Below the pieces are notes generated by a model. It saw only the letters and a list, made by a program, of their open reading frames with translations. It had not been told where the DNA came from and ran no database searches. Positions 8,355 to 15,929 of a stretch of DNA of 64,000 bases are shown here, piece after piece. The DNA is from Diaphorobacter caeni (lineage in GTDB: Bacteria > Pseudomonadota > Gammaproteobacteria > Burkholderiales > Burkholderiaceae_C). The stretch covers positions 372,001-436,000 of the forward strand of contig NZ_JADKYZ010000003.1 in NCBI RefSeq assembly GCF_015354245.1. The letters are read 5' to 3'. The position numbers and the translations under genes were made by a program. Position 1 is the first letter of the stretch. Each line of letters opens with the position of its first letter.

Positions 8355-9308
8355 TCAGCGCGAACCCATGCCCTCGCCGAAGCGCAGATTCGTGCCCGTC
8401 ACGTGGAAGGCGATGCGAGGCGCGTCTTCCGCGCTGAACGGCAGGCTGAGCGCGAGCTCGCCATTGCCATGAAGAATGCAACTGTCGCGGCGCAACTGGA
8501 TCGGCGTGTCGCTGCCGTCAAACCGCACCCAGGTGCCGAAGGTGCTCAGATCGGTCAGCACGAACGCGCCTTCGACCCAATCGATGCGCGCATGCAGGCG
8601 CGAGACGCGCTGGTCGTCGATGTAGAGATGGGCCTCGCTCGAACGCCCCACATTCACCGGCACTTCAGTGGAGCGGAACTGCATGTGCGCGCGCCCCCAC
8701 GAGAACTGGATCTGCAGCGGCGACGTCGCCGTGACCGCGCCGAACTCGGTGAGACCGCCCTGCTGCGTGAGCATGTCGGCGCCCTCGTCCTGCCGCCATT
8801 CGATCTGGTACATCAGAAGCGGCTCCGCCTTGCCGCGCACCTTGAGATGCCCAAGGCGCACAAAGCGCGCGTTCGGCATGTTGTCGCCCGTAACGTTGAC
8901 CACCGCCTCGGTTGCCCAGATCTCGCCTGCCGCCGCACGGTCACACAGACGTGCGGCGGTATTGACCGCGTCGCCATAGCAGTCGCCGCCCACGTCGAGC
9001 ACCTCGCCGCAGTCCAGGCCCACGCGCACATCGGGATTGATGGTGTGGACCGGCTCGGCAATCCGCTCGCGGTGCTCGCGCATCACGTTGAGCATGCCGC
9101 TGACGGCGACGGACGGATCGGCGAACAGCGCCATCACTCCGTCGCCCAGCGTCTTGACCACCCGGCCGCCCTCCGCCTCGATGCGCGCGGCCATCCACTG
9201 CACGACCTCGGTCACCATGAGCGCTGCGCGCTCATTGCCAAGCGTTTCATACAATGACGTGCTGCCCACGATGTCGGCAAAAACGACGGTTGTCTGCGCT
9301 CCAGTCAC
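8355..9308 (-). CDS. Class III adenylate/guanylate cyclase fused to an FHA domain
   Basis: A 317-residue soluble protein. Residues 1-170 form a class III nucleotide cyclase domain: 'VVFADIVGST' gives metal ligand Asp12, 'VKTLGDGVMALF' gives Asp56, and 'DVGGDCYGDAVNTAARLCDRA' is the conserved second half. The C-terminal part (about 210-300) is an FHA domain with 'VGRSSEAHLYIDD', 'VSRLHARI' and 'LSTFGTWV', the phosphothreonine-binding signature. The combination suggests cNMP synthesis gated by binding a phosphorylated partner. No kinase or cNMP-binding gene is adjacent. It is monocistronic, with a 98-bp gap to the DoxX gene and a long untranslated region upstream. Confidence 0.85.
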   Translation of the reverse strand: MTGAQTTVVFADIVGSTSLYETLGNERAALMVTEVVQWMAARIEAEGGRVVKTLGDGVMALFADPSVAVSGMLNVMREHRERIAEPVHTINPDVRVGLDCGEVLDVGGDCYGDAVNTAARLCDRAAAGEIWATEAVVNVTGDNMPNARFVRLGHLKVRGKAEPLLMYQIEWRQDEGADMLTQQGGLTEFGAVTATSPLQIQFSWGRAHMQFRSTEVPVNVGRSSEAHLYIDDQRVSRLHARIDWVEGAFVLTDLSTFGTWVRFDGSDTPIQLRRDSCILHGNGELALSLPFSAEDAPRIAFHVTGTNLRFGEGMGSR

Positions 9309-9727
9309 AATGCTGACCCTTTGCGGGCGTTGGCACGCGTCACGAATTCCCCTCTTCCTTGTGATCAGACACGACAGGAGTCATGGCTGACTCCACTTGG
9401 TGAATGTGATTTATCAATCACGATTGCAAACCGATTATCGGCATAATGCCAAGGAAACAGCGTTCTGTCACATTGGCACTGTGACATCAATTGTCAACCG
9501 AATTGGTCTTTGCGGAATGGATATTTACAAATGCCGCAGACTGCGGGCGCATATGACTCAATGACGCAACAGGCTTTGATCGATAATTCCGGGTTTCCGT
9601 GCAAGAGGCCCACGGCCTCCTGAACCCGTCTCTTTTCCCCCGACCTCGCTTCGACCGCCCGCTCCCATGCTATTGATCCATCTGGTGCTGTCCCATGGAA
9701 TGCTTTTCCAACTGGGGACCTGGCAGC
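9309..9727. promoter_or_regulatory. 419-bp intergenic region with inverted repeat
   Basis: No gene was recognised. The part from about 9380 to 9560 is visibly richer in A and T than its surroundings, as expected for the promoter of the cyclase-FHA gene reading leftward. A palindrome TGTCACA-N7-TGTGACA lies at 9466-9486, followed at 9492-9497 by TGTCAA, which reads TTGACA on the minus strand. No matching -10 was found at the right distance. A 24-codon frame from 9667 has no ribosome site and was not called. Confidence 0.35.
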
Positions 9728-10207
9728 TCAGCCTGTGACGTCACCGCCCTCGCTTTTCGCGGAACGCCCCGGAGCGATCCCACGCGAGACACGCGCGTTG
9801 TAGACCGTCAGCCGGGACAGTCCCAGCAATGCGGCCACCTTGGCGTCCGACTGCGTACCGAGCAACGCCACGGCCTTGGGCGTCCATTCAAAACGGGATG
9901 CGTGCGAAGTCGATGGCACCGCACCCGAAGCCACGGCGGGGGCAATCGACAGTTCCTGCCGCTTGGCGATCACGCTGGCCTTGCTGATGCCGAAGCGCCG
10001 GGCCAGCTCGGCATCGACCTCCTTGCCAAGGCAGGCCAGCATCTCCCCGGTCCAGAGCACATGCCCGAATGCGGAAATGCCGAGCGCATTGCGCTTGAGA
10101 TTCACCGTCTTGGCCGTCGTGCCCCAGCGCTCCGCAAGCACGGAATCCTTGTCCGTGCCCAAGAGCGCAAGCATCTCGTCGGTCCACGCGAGGCTGGGGC
10201 GGCCCAT
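9728..10207 (-). CDS. Protein of three helix-turn-helix-like repeats
   Basis: A 159-residue protein built from three copies of a roughly 39-residue unit at 7-45, 51-89 and 107-145. Each has Trp (8, 52, 108), a 'LLGT..D...A...G.S...V...R..LGI' pattern and ends in a basic recognition-helix-like stretch ('KTVNLKRNALGIS', 'ASVIAKRQELSI', 'LTVYNARVSRGIA'). The unit reads like a homeodomain/sigma-type HTH, so DNA binding is inferred. Linkers of 5 and 17 residues separate the copies. No enzymatic domain or effector domain is seen. An AAGG site precedes ATG 10207. It lies 35 bp downstream of the YebC-like gene on the same strand. Confidence 0.7.
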   Translation of the reverse strand: MGRPSLAWTDEMLALLGTDKDSVLAERWGTTAKTVNLKRNALGISAFGHVLWTGEMLACLGKEVDAELARRFGISKASVIAKRQELSIAPAVASGAVPSTSHASRFEWTPKAVALLGTQSDAKVAALLGLSRLTVYNARVSRGIAPGRSAKSEGGDVTG

Positions 10208-10242
10208 GTCGTTGCCTTGAGCGAATCGGCGGGGAAAAAGGA

Positions 10243-10947
10243 TCAGTCCACCAGACCGGCGTACACGTGCTGCGTGTCGTCGTCGTTCTCGAGGCCGGCC
10301 AGAAACGCCTGCACCTCTTCCATGGCTTCGGCGCTCAGCGAGGCCGCGCTGATCGGGTTCTTGGCCTTGTAGCCGAGCTTGGCCGACAGCACCTTCACGC
10401 CCTGCGCGGGCAACGCCTTGCTGACCAGATCCAGATCCGTGGCATCGGTGATGAACAGCGTCACGCCCTCCTCGTCGCCCGCCTCGAAATCCTGTGCGCC
10501 TGCCTCGATGGCCGCCATTTCCATGTCGGCATCGGCGCTGGCCGCCTCGCCCTCGATCATGCCCACATGGTCAAAATCCCACGCCACGGCGCTCATCTGG
10601 CCCTTGCGGAACAGCACGCGCATGTTGGGAGCCGTGCGGTTGGGGTTGTCGGTCAGACACTCGACCATCACCGGCACGCGATGCGGGGCATAGCCCTCGA
10701 ACACCACGCGCTCGTAGTTCACGGCATCCGCGCCGACGCCCGAACCCTTCTTGATCGCACGCTCCAGCGTGTCCTTGGGCATGGAAGCCTTGCGGGCGGC
10801 GTCCACCGCCATGCGCAAAGCGGCATTGCTGCCGGGATCGCCACCGGCCCGTGCGGCGACGGTGATTTCCTTGACGAGTTTGCCGAACAGTTTTCCCTTG
10901 GCATCGGCGACCAGCGCCTTGCCTTTAGCTTTCCATTGCGCGCCCAT
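10243..10947 (-). CDS. YebC/PmpR (TACO1) family protein
   Basis: A 234-residue member of the YebC family, with the conserved '[41 protein letters not shown]' region and the 'YEGYAP' type central motif ('[16 protein letters not shown]'). Family members were annotated as transcription regulators and later linked to translation of difficult peptide stretches. The N-terminus ('[13 protein letters not shown]') differs from the MAGHSKW start of canonical YebC and is closer to the YeeN-like branch, so this may be a paralogue with a second copy elsewhere. It precedes the three-HTH protein gene and is separated by 87 bp from the CoA transferase gene. Confidence 0.88.
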   Translation of the reverse strand: MGAQWKAKGKALVADAKGKLFGKLVKEITVAARAGGDPGSNAALRMAVDAARKASMPKDTLERAIKKGSGVGADAVNYERVVFEGYAPHRVPVMVECLTDNPNRTAPNMRVLFRKGQMSAVAWDFDHVGMIEGEAASADADMEMAAIEAGAQDFEAGDEEGVTLFITDATDLDLVSKALPAQGVKVLSAKLGYKAKNPISAASLSAEAMEEVQAFLAGLENDDDTQHVYAGLVD

Positions 10948-11034
10948 GGCTGCGATCCCTTGGTATTAGAAGAACCGCGCATTTTCGCGCAGATTGAAAT
11001 CCGAGAGGCTCGCATTGGCTCTCGAAATTCATTT

Positions 11035-12192
11035 TTACTGCCCGACCCGGGTCTTGAGCGCCTCGGTGTGCTGCCCCAGAACCGGCGCCGCGAAAGGCTC
11101 CGGGCCCGGCGTACGGTCGAATTCGACGGCCCGTGTAAAGCCCCGATAGCTGCCAAGCGTCGGGTGCTCGAACGTGGCGATCATGGCCTCCGCCTGCACC
11201 TGCGGGTTGTCGAACATGTCCTCGACGGTGCGGGCCGCCGCGCAGGGGACTTCCTCGCCGAAGATGGACTCCCACTCCAGAGCCGTGTGCGCCGCGAGCG
11301 CCTCGCGCAGCTTGGGAACGAGTTCGTCCTTGTGCTGGGCACGCTTGCGCACCGAGTCGTAGCGCTCGTTGGCCGCGATCTCGGCAAGGCCCGTCTTCGC
11401 GCAGAGCGCTGCCCAGAAATGCTGGGTGTTCGCCGAGAGATAGATGTAGCCGCTCTTTGTCGGATGGATGCCGGTGATGCCGCCCGAGCGCATGTCGCGC
11501 CCCACTTCGCGCGGCTCGCCTTCGGCCCAGATCAGGCGTGCGGATTGCATGGTCAACGCCGCGCGCAGCAGCGACACGCCCACATGCTGGCCCAGTCCGC
11601 TTTTCTCCCGCTCATAGAGCGCCGATGCCACACCGCCCGCCACCAGGGCAGAAGCGTAATAGTCGACCACCGAGCCGTACAGAATTTCCGGGGGCCCTCC
11701 CGCCTTGCCCTGCATGCTGCACATGCCCGTCATGGTCTGCAGCACCTGGTCGTAACCGGCCTTGGCCTTGAGCGGCCCCTTGCCGCCATAACCCGTCACG
11801 CTGCAATAGACGAGACGCGGATTGATCAGCGCCAGCTGCTCAAAGCCGATTCCCAGACGCTCCGGCACTCCAGGGCGAAAGTTGTGGACCAGTACATCGG
11901 CGTCGCGCACCAGACGCATCAGCACCGCGTGATCTGCCTCCTGCTTCAAATCGAGCACCATGCCCCACTTGCTGCGGTTCACGCCAACAAACGCGCGGCT
12001 TTCAGCCTCCAGAGTCGATGGATATTTGCGCAGGTTATCGCCCACCGGGGGCTCGACCTTGATAACCTCCGCACCCTGATCCGCCAGCAGGGAGCAGCCG
12101 TAAGGCCCGGCAATGTAGGCACTCAGGTCAAGCACGCGCACGCCGCTGAGCGGACCCATGGGTCCTTTGCGTTCAGTTGGAGCAAAGCTCAT
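11035..12192 (-). CDS. CaiB/BaiF family CoA transferase
   Basis: A 385-residue class III (CaiB/BaiF) CoA transferase. The N-terminal 'LSGVRVLDLSAYIAGPYGCSLLADQGAEVIKVEPP' block and 'DVLVHNFRPGVPERLGI' are diagnostic. The conserved catalytic Asp lies in the 'YDQVLQTMTGM' region. Such enzymes move CoA between organic acids. Together with the HpcH-type lyase gene (13282-14154) and a Bug binding protein, all under a divergent LysR gene, it suggests activation of a hydroxy-dicarboxylate to a CoA ester, followed by cleavage. Candidates are citramalate, malate or a relative. The substrate is not provable here. Confidence 0.88.
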   Translation of the reverse strand: MSFAPTERKGPMGPLSGVRVLDLSAYIAGPYGCSLLADQGAEVIKVEPPVGDNLRKYPSTLEAESRAFVGVNRSKWGMVLDLKQEADHAVLMRLVRDADVLVHNFRPGVPERLGIGFEQLALINPRLVYCSVTGYGGKGPLKAKAGYDQVLQTMTGMCSMQGKAGGPPEILYGSVVDYYASALVAGGVASALYEREKSGLGQHVGVSLLRAALTMQSARLIWAEGEPREVGRDMRSGGITGIHPTKSGYIYLSANTQHFWAALCAKTGLAEIAANERYDSVRKRAQHKDELVPKLREALAAHTALEWESIFGEEVPCAAARTVEDMFDNPQVQAEAMIATFEHPTLGSYRGFTRAVEFDRTPGPEPFAAPVLGQHTEALKTRVGQ

Positions 12193-12217
12193 GATTCAGA
12201 CTTTCCGGGTTCGCGGA

Positions 12218-13228
12218 TCAATCCGCGACGATGTTGCGTTCTTTCGCGAGCTTCTTCCAGCGCTCGACATCGCCCTTGACCACGTCGCCGAACTGCGCTG
12301 GCGTGATCGGCGTCACGATGGCGCCCTCCCTCAGGAACTGGTCCTTGAGTTCCTGCTTGGCAAGCGCCTGATTCACGGCCTTGTTGAGCGTGTTCACGAT
12401 GCTGGCGGGCGTGCCTGCGGGTGCCAGCATGCCCCACCACAGATCGAACTCATAGCCCGGCACGGCCGTGGCCATCGGCGTCAGCTCGGGGGCAATCGGG
12501 CTTGGCTTGAGGCTGGTGATGCCGACGGCCTTGAGCTTGCCGTTGCGGATCATCGGCAGAATCGACGGACCGCTCGAGATCAGCATCTGCACCTGATTGC
12601 CGATCACGTCGGTCACCGCCGGCCCCTGGCCCTTGTAGGGCACGTGGGTGATGTCGAAGCCCGGGACCATCGAACGCAGATACTCCGTGGCCATGTGGTT
12701 CACGCTGCCCGTACCGGACGTGGCGTAGTTGAACTTGCCGGGCTGGGCCTTGATCGCCTTGATCAGCTCGGTCGGGTTGCTTGCCGGGAACTCGTTGTTC
12801 ACCGCGACCACCATCGGCCCCTTGGCGAACATCGCGATCGGAGCGAGGTTCTTCACCGGATCGAACGGCATCTTCGGCTGCACGCCGGCGTTGGTCGTCA
12901 TGCTCGACGACACCGCGACGAGCGTGTAGCCATCGGGTGCAGCCTTGGTCACGAAAGCCGTGCCAGTGTTGCCGCTCGCGCCGGGACGGTTGTCAACGAT
13001 GATGGGCTGCTTGAGGATGTCGCCGATCTCCTTGGCGATCTGGCGTGCGAACACGTCATTGGAGCCGCCTGGCGGATAAGGCACGATCATCGTGATCGGC
13101 TTGCTCGGATAAGCCGCGTCGGATGCCAGCGCGGGGGCTGCACCCATGGTGGCGACGGCGGTGAAAGCCAGTGCAGCGACCGCAACATGGCGGCGCGCGA
13201 AGGACAGCTTGGTTTGAATGGTCATCAC
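12218..13228 (-). CDS. Bug/TctC family periplasmic solute-binding protein
   Basis: A 336-residue tripartite tricarboxylate transporter binding protein. A signal peptide ends near residue 36 (ALA-S), followed by the Bug signature 'YPSKPITMIVPYPPGGSNDVFARQIAKE' and 'VDNRPGASGNTGTAFVTKAAPDGYTL'. Bug proteins bind carboxylates and are massively expanded in Burkholderiales, mostly without adjacent TctA/TctB membrane genes, as here. It lies between the CoA transferase (25-bp gap) and CoA lyase (53-bp gap) genes, so its ligand is probably the acid that the two enzymes degrade. Confidence 0.9.
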   Translation of the reverse strand: MMTIQTKLSFARRHVAVAALAFTAVATMGAAPALASDAAYPSKPITMIVPYPPGGSNDVFARQIAKEIGDILKQPIIVDNRPGASGNTGTAFVTKAAPDGYTLVAVSSSMTTNAGVQPKMPFDPVKNLAPIAMFAKGPMVVAVNNEFPASNPTELIKAIKAQPGKFNYATSGTGSVNHMATEYLRSMVPGFDITHVPYKGQGPAVTDVIGNQVQMLISSGPSILPMIRNGKLKAVGITSLKPSPIAPELTPMATAVPGYEFDLWWGMLAPAGTPASIVNTLNKAVNQALAKQELKDQFLREGAIVTPITPAQFGDVVKGDVERWKKLAKERNIVAD

Positions 13229-13281
13229 AGTCTCCTGCTCAATTCGTTGTTGGCATTTTCAAAAATCAAATCGACCGCGCA

Positions 13282-14154
13282 TCAGTTGCTTGCGATCAAC
13301 CCCAGCGCCCGCGCGCTCTTCACGATGGCCTCGGCACGCAGCACGAACGGCCTGTCGATCATCTTTCCATCCACCACATAAGCACCCAAGGCGTTCTGAT
13401 CGGCGTTGCGCGCCGCCTCGACGACCTTGAGCGCCTCGTCGATTTCCTTCGGCGAAGGCTGAAACACCTCGTTCGCAATCGCGATCTGGCTGGGATGAAT
13501 GCAGGTCTTGCCGAGAAATCCCATGCGCCGCGACAGCTCGCATTCGGCACGGAACCCATCGACATCCTTGATGTTCGCGAACGCGCCGTCATACGCCCAG
13601 ACGTCGGCCTCCGCAGCCGCCATGCGCACCGCAAACAGCGCCTGCGCAATCGCGGACGGCTCGCGGCGATGAATGCCATACGGCTCGAACAGATCGCCCA
13701 GACCGAGCTGCAGCCCCTTCACGCTTGGGTGCGCGAGCGCCAGCGCCGCGCCGATGCGCAGCGACTTCGGCGTCTCCATATTGAGCAGCAGCCCCGGTGC
13801 CTGCGTCACGCCGTTGGCACGCGCAGCATCGGCCACCGCATGCGCGGCGGCCACCACATGCTCCGGGCTCTCGGGCTTGGGCAGATTGATCAGTTGCACG
13901 CCCTCGCGCACCACCTCGGCCACGTCCTGTGCGAAGTGCGGCGTGTCCATCGCGTTGACCCGCACGATGACGGTCTTGGCATGGGCACGCGAAGCATCGC
14001 TGACCAGAAAGTCCCGCAGCAGTCCACGCGCTTCGTTCTTGCGCGACTCTGCCACGGCGTCTTCCAGATCGAACGACAGACTGTCGGCCGCACTCGCCAG
14101 CGCTTTCTCGAACAGTTCGGGCCGCGAGCCCGGAACAAACAATTTGCTTCTCAT
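13282..14154 (-). CDS. HpcH/HpaI-type CoA ester lyase (CitE-like)
   Basis: A 290-residue CitE/malyl-CoA lyase-type TIM barrel. 'RSKLFVPGSRPELFEKAL' at the start, 'SFDLEDAVAESRKNEAR' (metal-binding Glu/Asp), 'VIVRVNAMDTP' and 'MGFLGKTCIHPSQIAIANEVF' near the C-terminus are the family blocks. Such enzymes cleave malyl-, citramalyl- or 3-hydroxyacyl-CoA esters to an acyl-CoA and a 2-oxo acid. It is the first gene of the three-gene minus-strand operon facing the LysR regulator. The product is slightly shorter than malyl-CoA lyase and close to citramalyl-CoA lyase length. Confidence 0.87.
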   Translation of the reverse strand: MRSKLFVPGSRPELFEKALASAADSLSFDLEDAVAESRKNEARGLLRDFLVSDASRAHAKTVIVRVNAMDTPHFAQDVAEVVREGVQLINLPKPESPEHVVAAAHAVADAARANGVTQAPGLLLNMETPKSLRIGAALALAHPSVKGLQLGLGDLFEPYGIHRREPSAIAQALFAVRMAAAEADVWAYDGAFANIKDVDGFRAECELSRRMGFLGKTCIHPSQIAIANEVFQPSPKEIDEALKVVEAARNADQNALGAYVVDGKMIDRPFVLRAEAIVKSARALGLIASN

Positions 14155-14257
14155 ACCGCCATTGTGGATTCAGCCCGCGCCCTGAAAAATACAGCTAACA
14201 TTGGTTCAGACAAAAGAAAATCTATCTTTTCAGCGTTAACCCTGATCCATTGACCGC
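14155..14257. promoter_or_regulatory. Divergent control region of LysR gene and CoA-lyase operon
   Basis: This 103-bp gap separates the divergent starts. It is A/T-rich on the regulator side and contains an inverted repeat AAAAGA-N7-TCTTTT at 14212-14230. LysR-type regulators usually bind an interrupted dyad in exactly this position. The site is therefore a candidate for autoregulation and activation of the lyase/transferase operon. The role is inferred from position and symmetry only. Confidence 0.45.
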
Positions 14258-15172
14258 ATGGAAACCAGTTACCTTCAAAGCTTCATGCTGGTCGTGGAAA
14301 CCGGCTCAATGGCTGAAGCCGCACGACGCCTGCACATCACGGCGGCCGCCGTAGCGCAGCAGATGCGCATTCTCGAAAAAGAGTTCAAGACACCGCTGCT
14401 CGCCCGCGCGGGACGCACCGTCGTGCCCACGCCCGCAGGCCACCGCCTGACGCAAAGCGCACCCACCCTGCTGCGCGAACTGGCCAACGCCCACACGCTG
14501 GTCAACGACGACGGCACGCGCGGCGAACTGGTCATCGGCACCATCAACACCGCCCTGCACAGCCTGCTGCCCGACATCCTCGCGGACTTCGTCAAGCAGT
14601 GCCCCGAGGTCAAGGTGTTCCTGCAGTCAGCCACGACCCATCAGCTCTACGAGGCCGTGCAGCAAGGCGACATCGATGCCGCCGTCTGCCTTTATCCCTC
14701 ATTTCCGCTTGCCAAGACCTTCGACTGGACCCAGTTGCGCGAGGAACCGCTGATCCTGCTGGCCCCCCGGCACCTCGCCCATCTTGCACCGCACGAGTTG
14801 CTGCGCACCCAGCCACTGATCCGCTATGACCGCAACCTCGGCGGCGGCCAGATGGTCGATCGTTACCTGCGCACCGCCCACATCGCACCCAAGGAGCGGT
14901 TTGAACTGAGTTCGCTGGTCGCCATCGCGATGATGGTGGACCGTGGCCTCGGCGTGGCACTGGTGCCCGACACCGCCCTCAACCTGCCGGACGGCCAGAG
15001 CCTGGTGCGCCTGCCCCTGCCCGAATTCACCCAATCCCGCAGATTCGGGGTGATGTGGCTGCGGTCATCGGCACGGCTGGGGTTGATTCACAAGGTGGTG
15101 GAGAGTGCGCGACGTGTGCTAAAAGATAAGGAGGCATTGAGAATCACAGCTATTGCAAAACAACCCCAATAA
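14258..15172 (+). CDS. LysR family transcriptional regulator
   Basis: A 304-residue LysR regulator. Residues 3-62 form the winged HTH ('LQSFMLVVETGSMAEAARRLHITAAAVAQQMRILEKEF', 'AGRTVVPTPAGHRL'), followed by a LysR substrate-binding domain ('GELVIGTINTALHSLLPDIL', 'DIDAAVCL', 'LVAIAMMVDRGLGVALVPD'). It is transcribed divergently from the CoA lyase/Bug/CoA transferase operon, the usual arrangement for a LysR activator of a catabolic operon. The inducer is likely the operon substrate or its CoA-linked intermediate. Confidence 0.92.
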   Translation: METSYLQSFMLVVETGSMAEAARRLHITAAAVAQQMRILEKEFKTPLLARAGRTVVPTPAGHRLTQSAPTLLRELANAHTLVNDDGTRGELVIGTINTALHSLLPDILADFVKQCPEVKVFLQSATTHQLYEAVQQGDIDAAVCLYPSFPLAKTFDWTQLREEPLILLAPRHLAHLAPHELLRTQPLIRYDRNLGGGQMVDRYLRTAHIAPKERFELSSLVAIAMMVDRGLGVALVPDTALNLPDGQSLVRLPLPEFTQSRRFGVMWLRSSARLGLIHKVVESARRVLKDKEALRITAIAKQPQ

Positions 15173-15180
15173 GAGTCGCA

Positions 15181-15906
15181 ATGAATGCATCTACCCCATC
15201 CTCCAACCCACCGCGTCGCCTGACAACTAAAGGACTTCTTACCGCTGCAACAATCTCTGTTGGTGCAGCCGCGGTACTTCTTCATTTACTGGGATTTACC
15301 GTATATACCGCTTACCTTGAAGCATGGGGCGTAAATGCGGAACAGTTCCCGAAAGCTACGGATTGGCTCATCATCAACGGCTACTACGCAATTTGGCGCG
15401 GGACAGCGATGTTGCTGGTATTGTCATTCAAGAACGCCTTATGGACAGCCGCGAGCGTTGCCCTATTCTTGCTATATCTGTGGATCCTAAAACTTCCGCT
15501 TGAACCATCCACGCAATCAAAGCAAAGAGCCTATTTGTGGCCCCGATGGCTCAAACGACTGCTTCAGGTTATGGCATTCAGCGGGGCAATTGCCGCCTCA
15601 CTTATTCCACTGACGCTGGCAATCTATGTATTCACAGGCGTGCCAGCAAGACTTGGAAAAGCAATTGGTGAAGAGATTTTCCAATCCGACTATCGTGATT
15701 TCTATAAGGGCTGCGAGAAATCTCGTACCAATTGCATCAAAGTTCTCAAACATGAGAAAGAAATTGGCCAAGGATACTTCTTGGCGTCGTCACAAAGCCA
15801 TTTGGCTTACTTCGATGCCGCCACATATACGAGTCATGTTCTACCGCTGGCAGAACTTGAGCTTCGAACAGTGCGACCACCAAAATTTGATCTCACCGCA
15901 AAATAA
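15181..15906 (+). CDS. Membrane protein of unknown function (low-GC orphan)
   Basis: A 241-residue protein not recognised as any family. Three hydrophobic segments are seen near residues 20-45, 75-100 and 125-155, then a soluble C-terminal tail of about 85 residues with two cysteines ('KGCEKSRTNCIKVL'). The base composition is clearly poorer in G and C than the neighbouring genes, and codons such as AAA, TTA and ATA are common, which suggests recent acquisition. It starts 8 bp after the LysR stop and could be co-transcribed, but no functional link is evident. The tail 'GYFLASSQSHLAYFDAATYTS' looks like a small beta domain. Confidence 0.65.
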   Translation: MNASTPSSNPPRRLTTKGLLTAATISVGAAAVLLHLLGFTVYTAYLEAWGVNAEQFPKATDWLIINGYYAIWRGTAMLLVLSFKNALWTAASVALFLLYLWILKLPLEPSTQSKQRAYLWPRWLKRLLQVMAFSGAIAASLIPLTLAIYVFTGVPARLGKAIGEEIFQSDYRDFYKGCEKSRTNCIKVLKHEKEIGQGYFLASSQSHLAYFDAATYTSHVLPLAELELRTVRPPKFDLTAK

Positions 15907-15929
15907 GCACCCAATCGGAGCTTAGGAGC

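Noticed and set aside
9667-9741. A 24-codon hydrophobic frame (small membrane peptide)
   Set aside because: No ribosome site, overlaps the 3' end of the three-HTH gene, no conservation evidence.
10267-12279. A 670-codon open frame opposite the YebC-like and CaiB genes
   Set aside because: Spans two clear minus-strand genes and has no recognisable domain.
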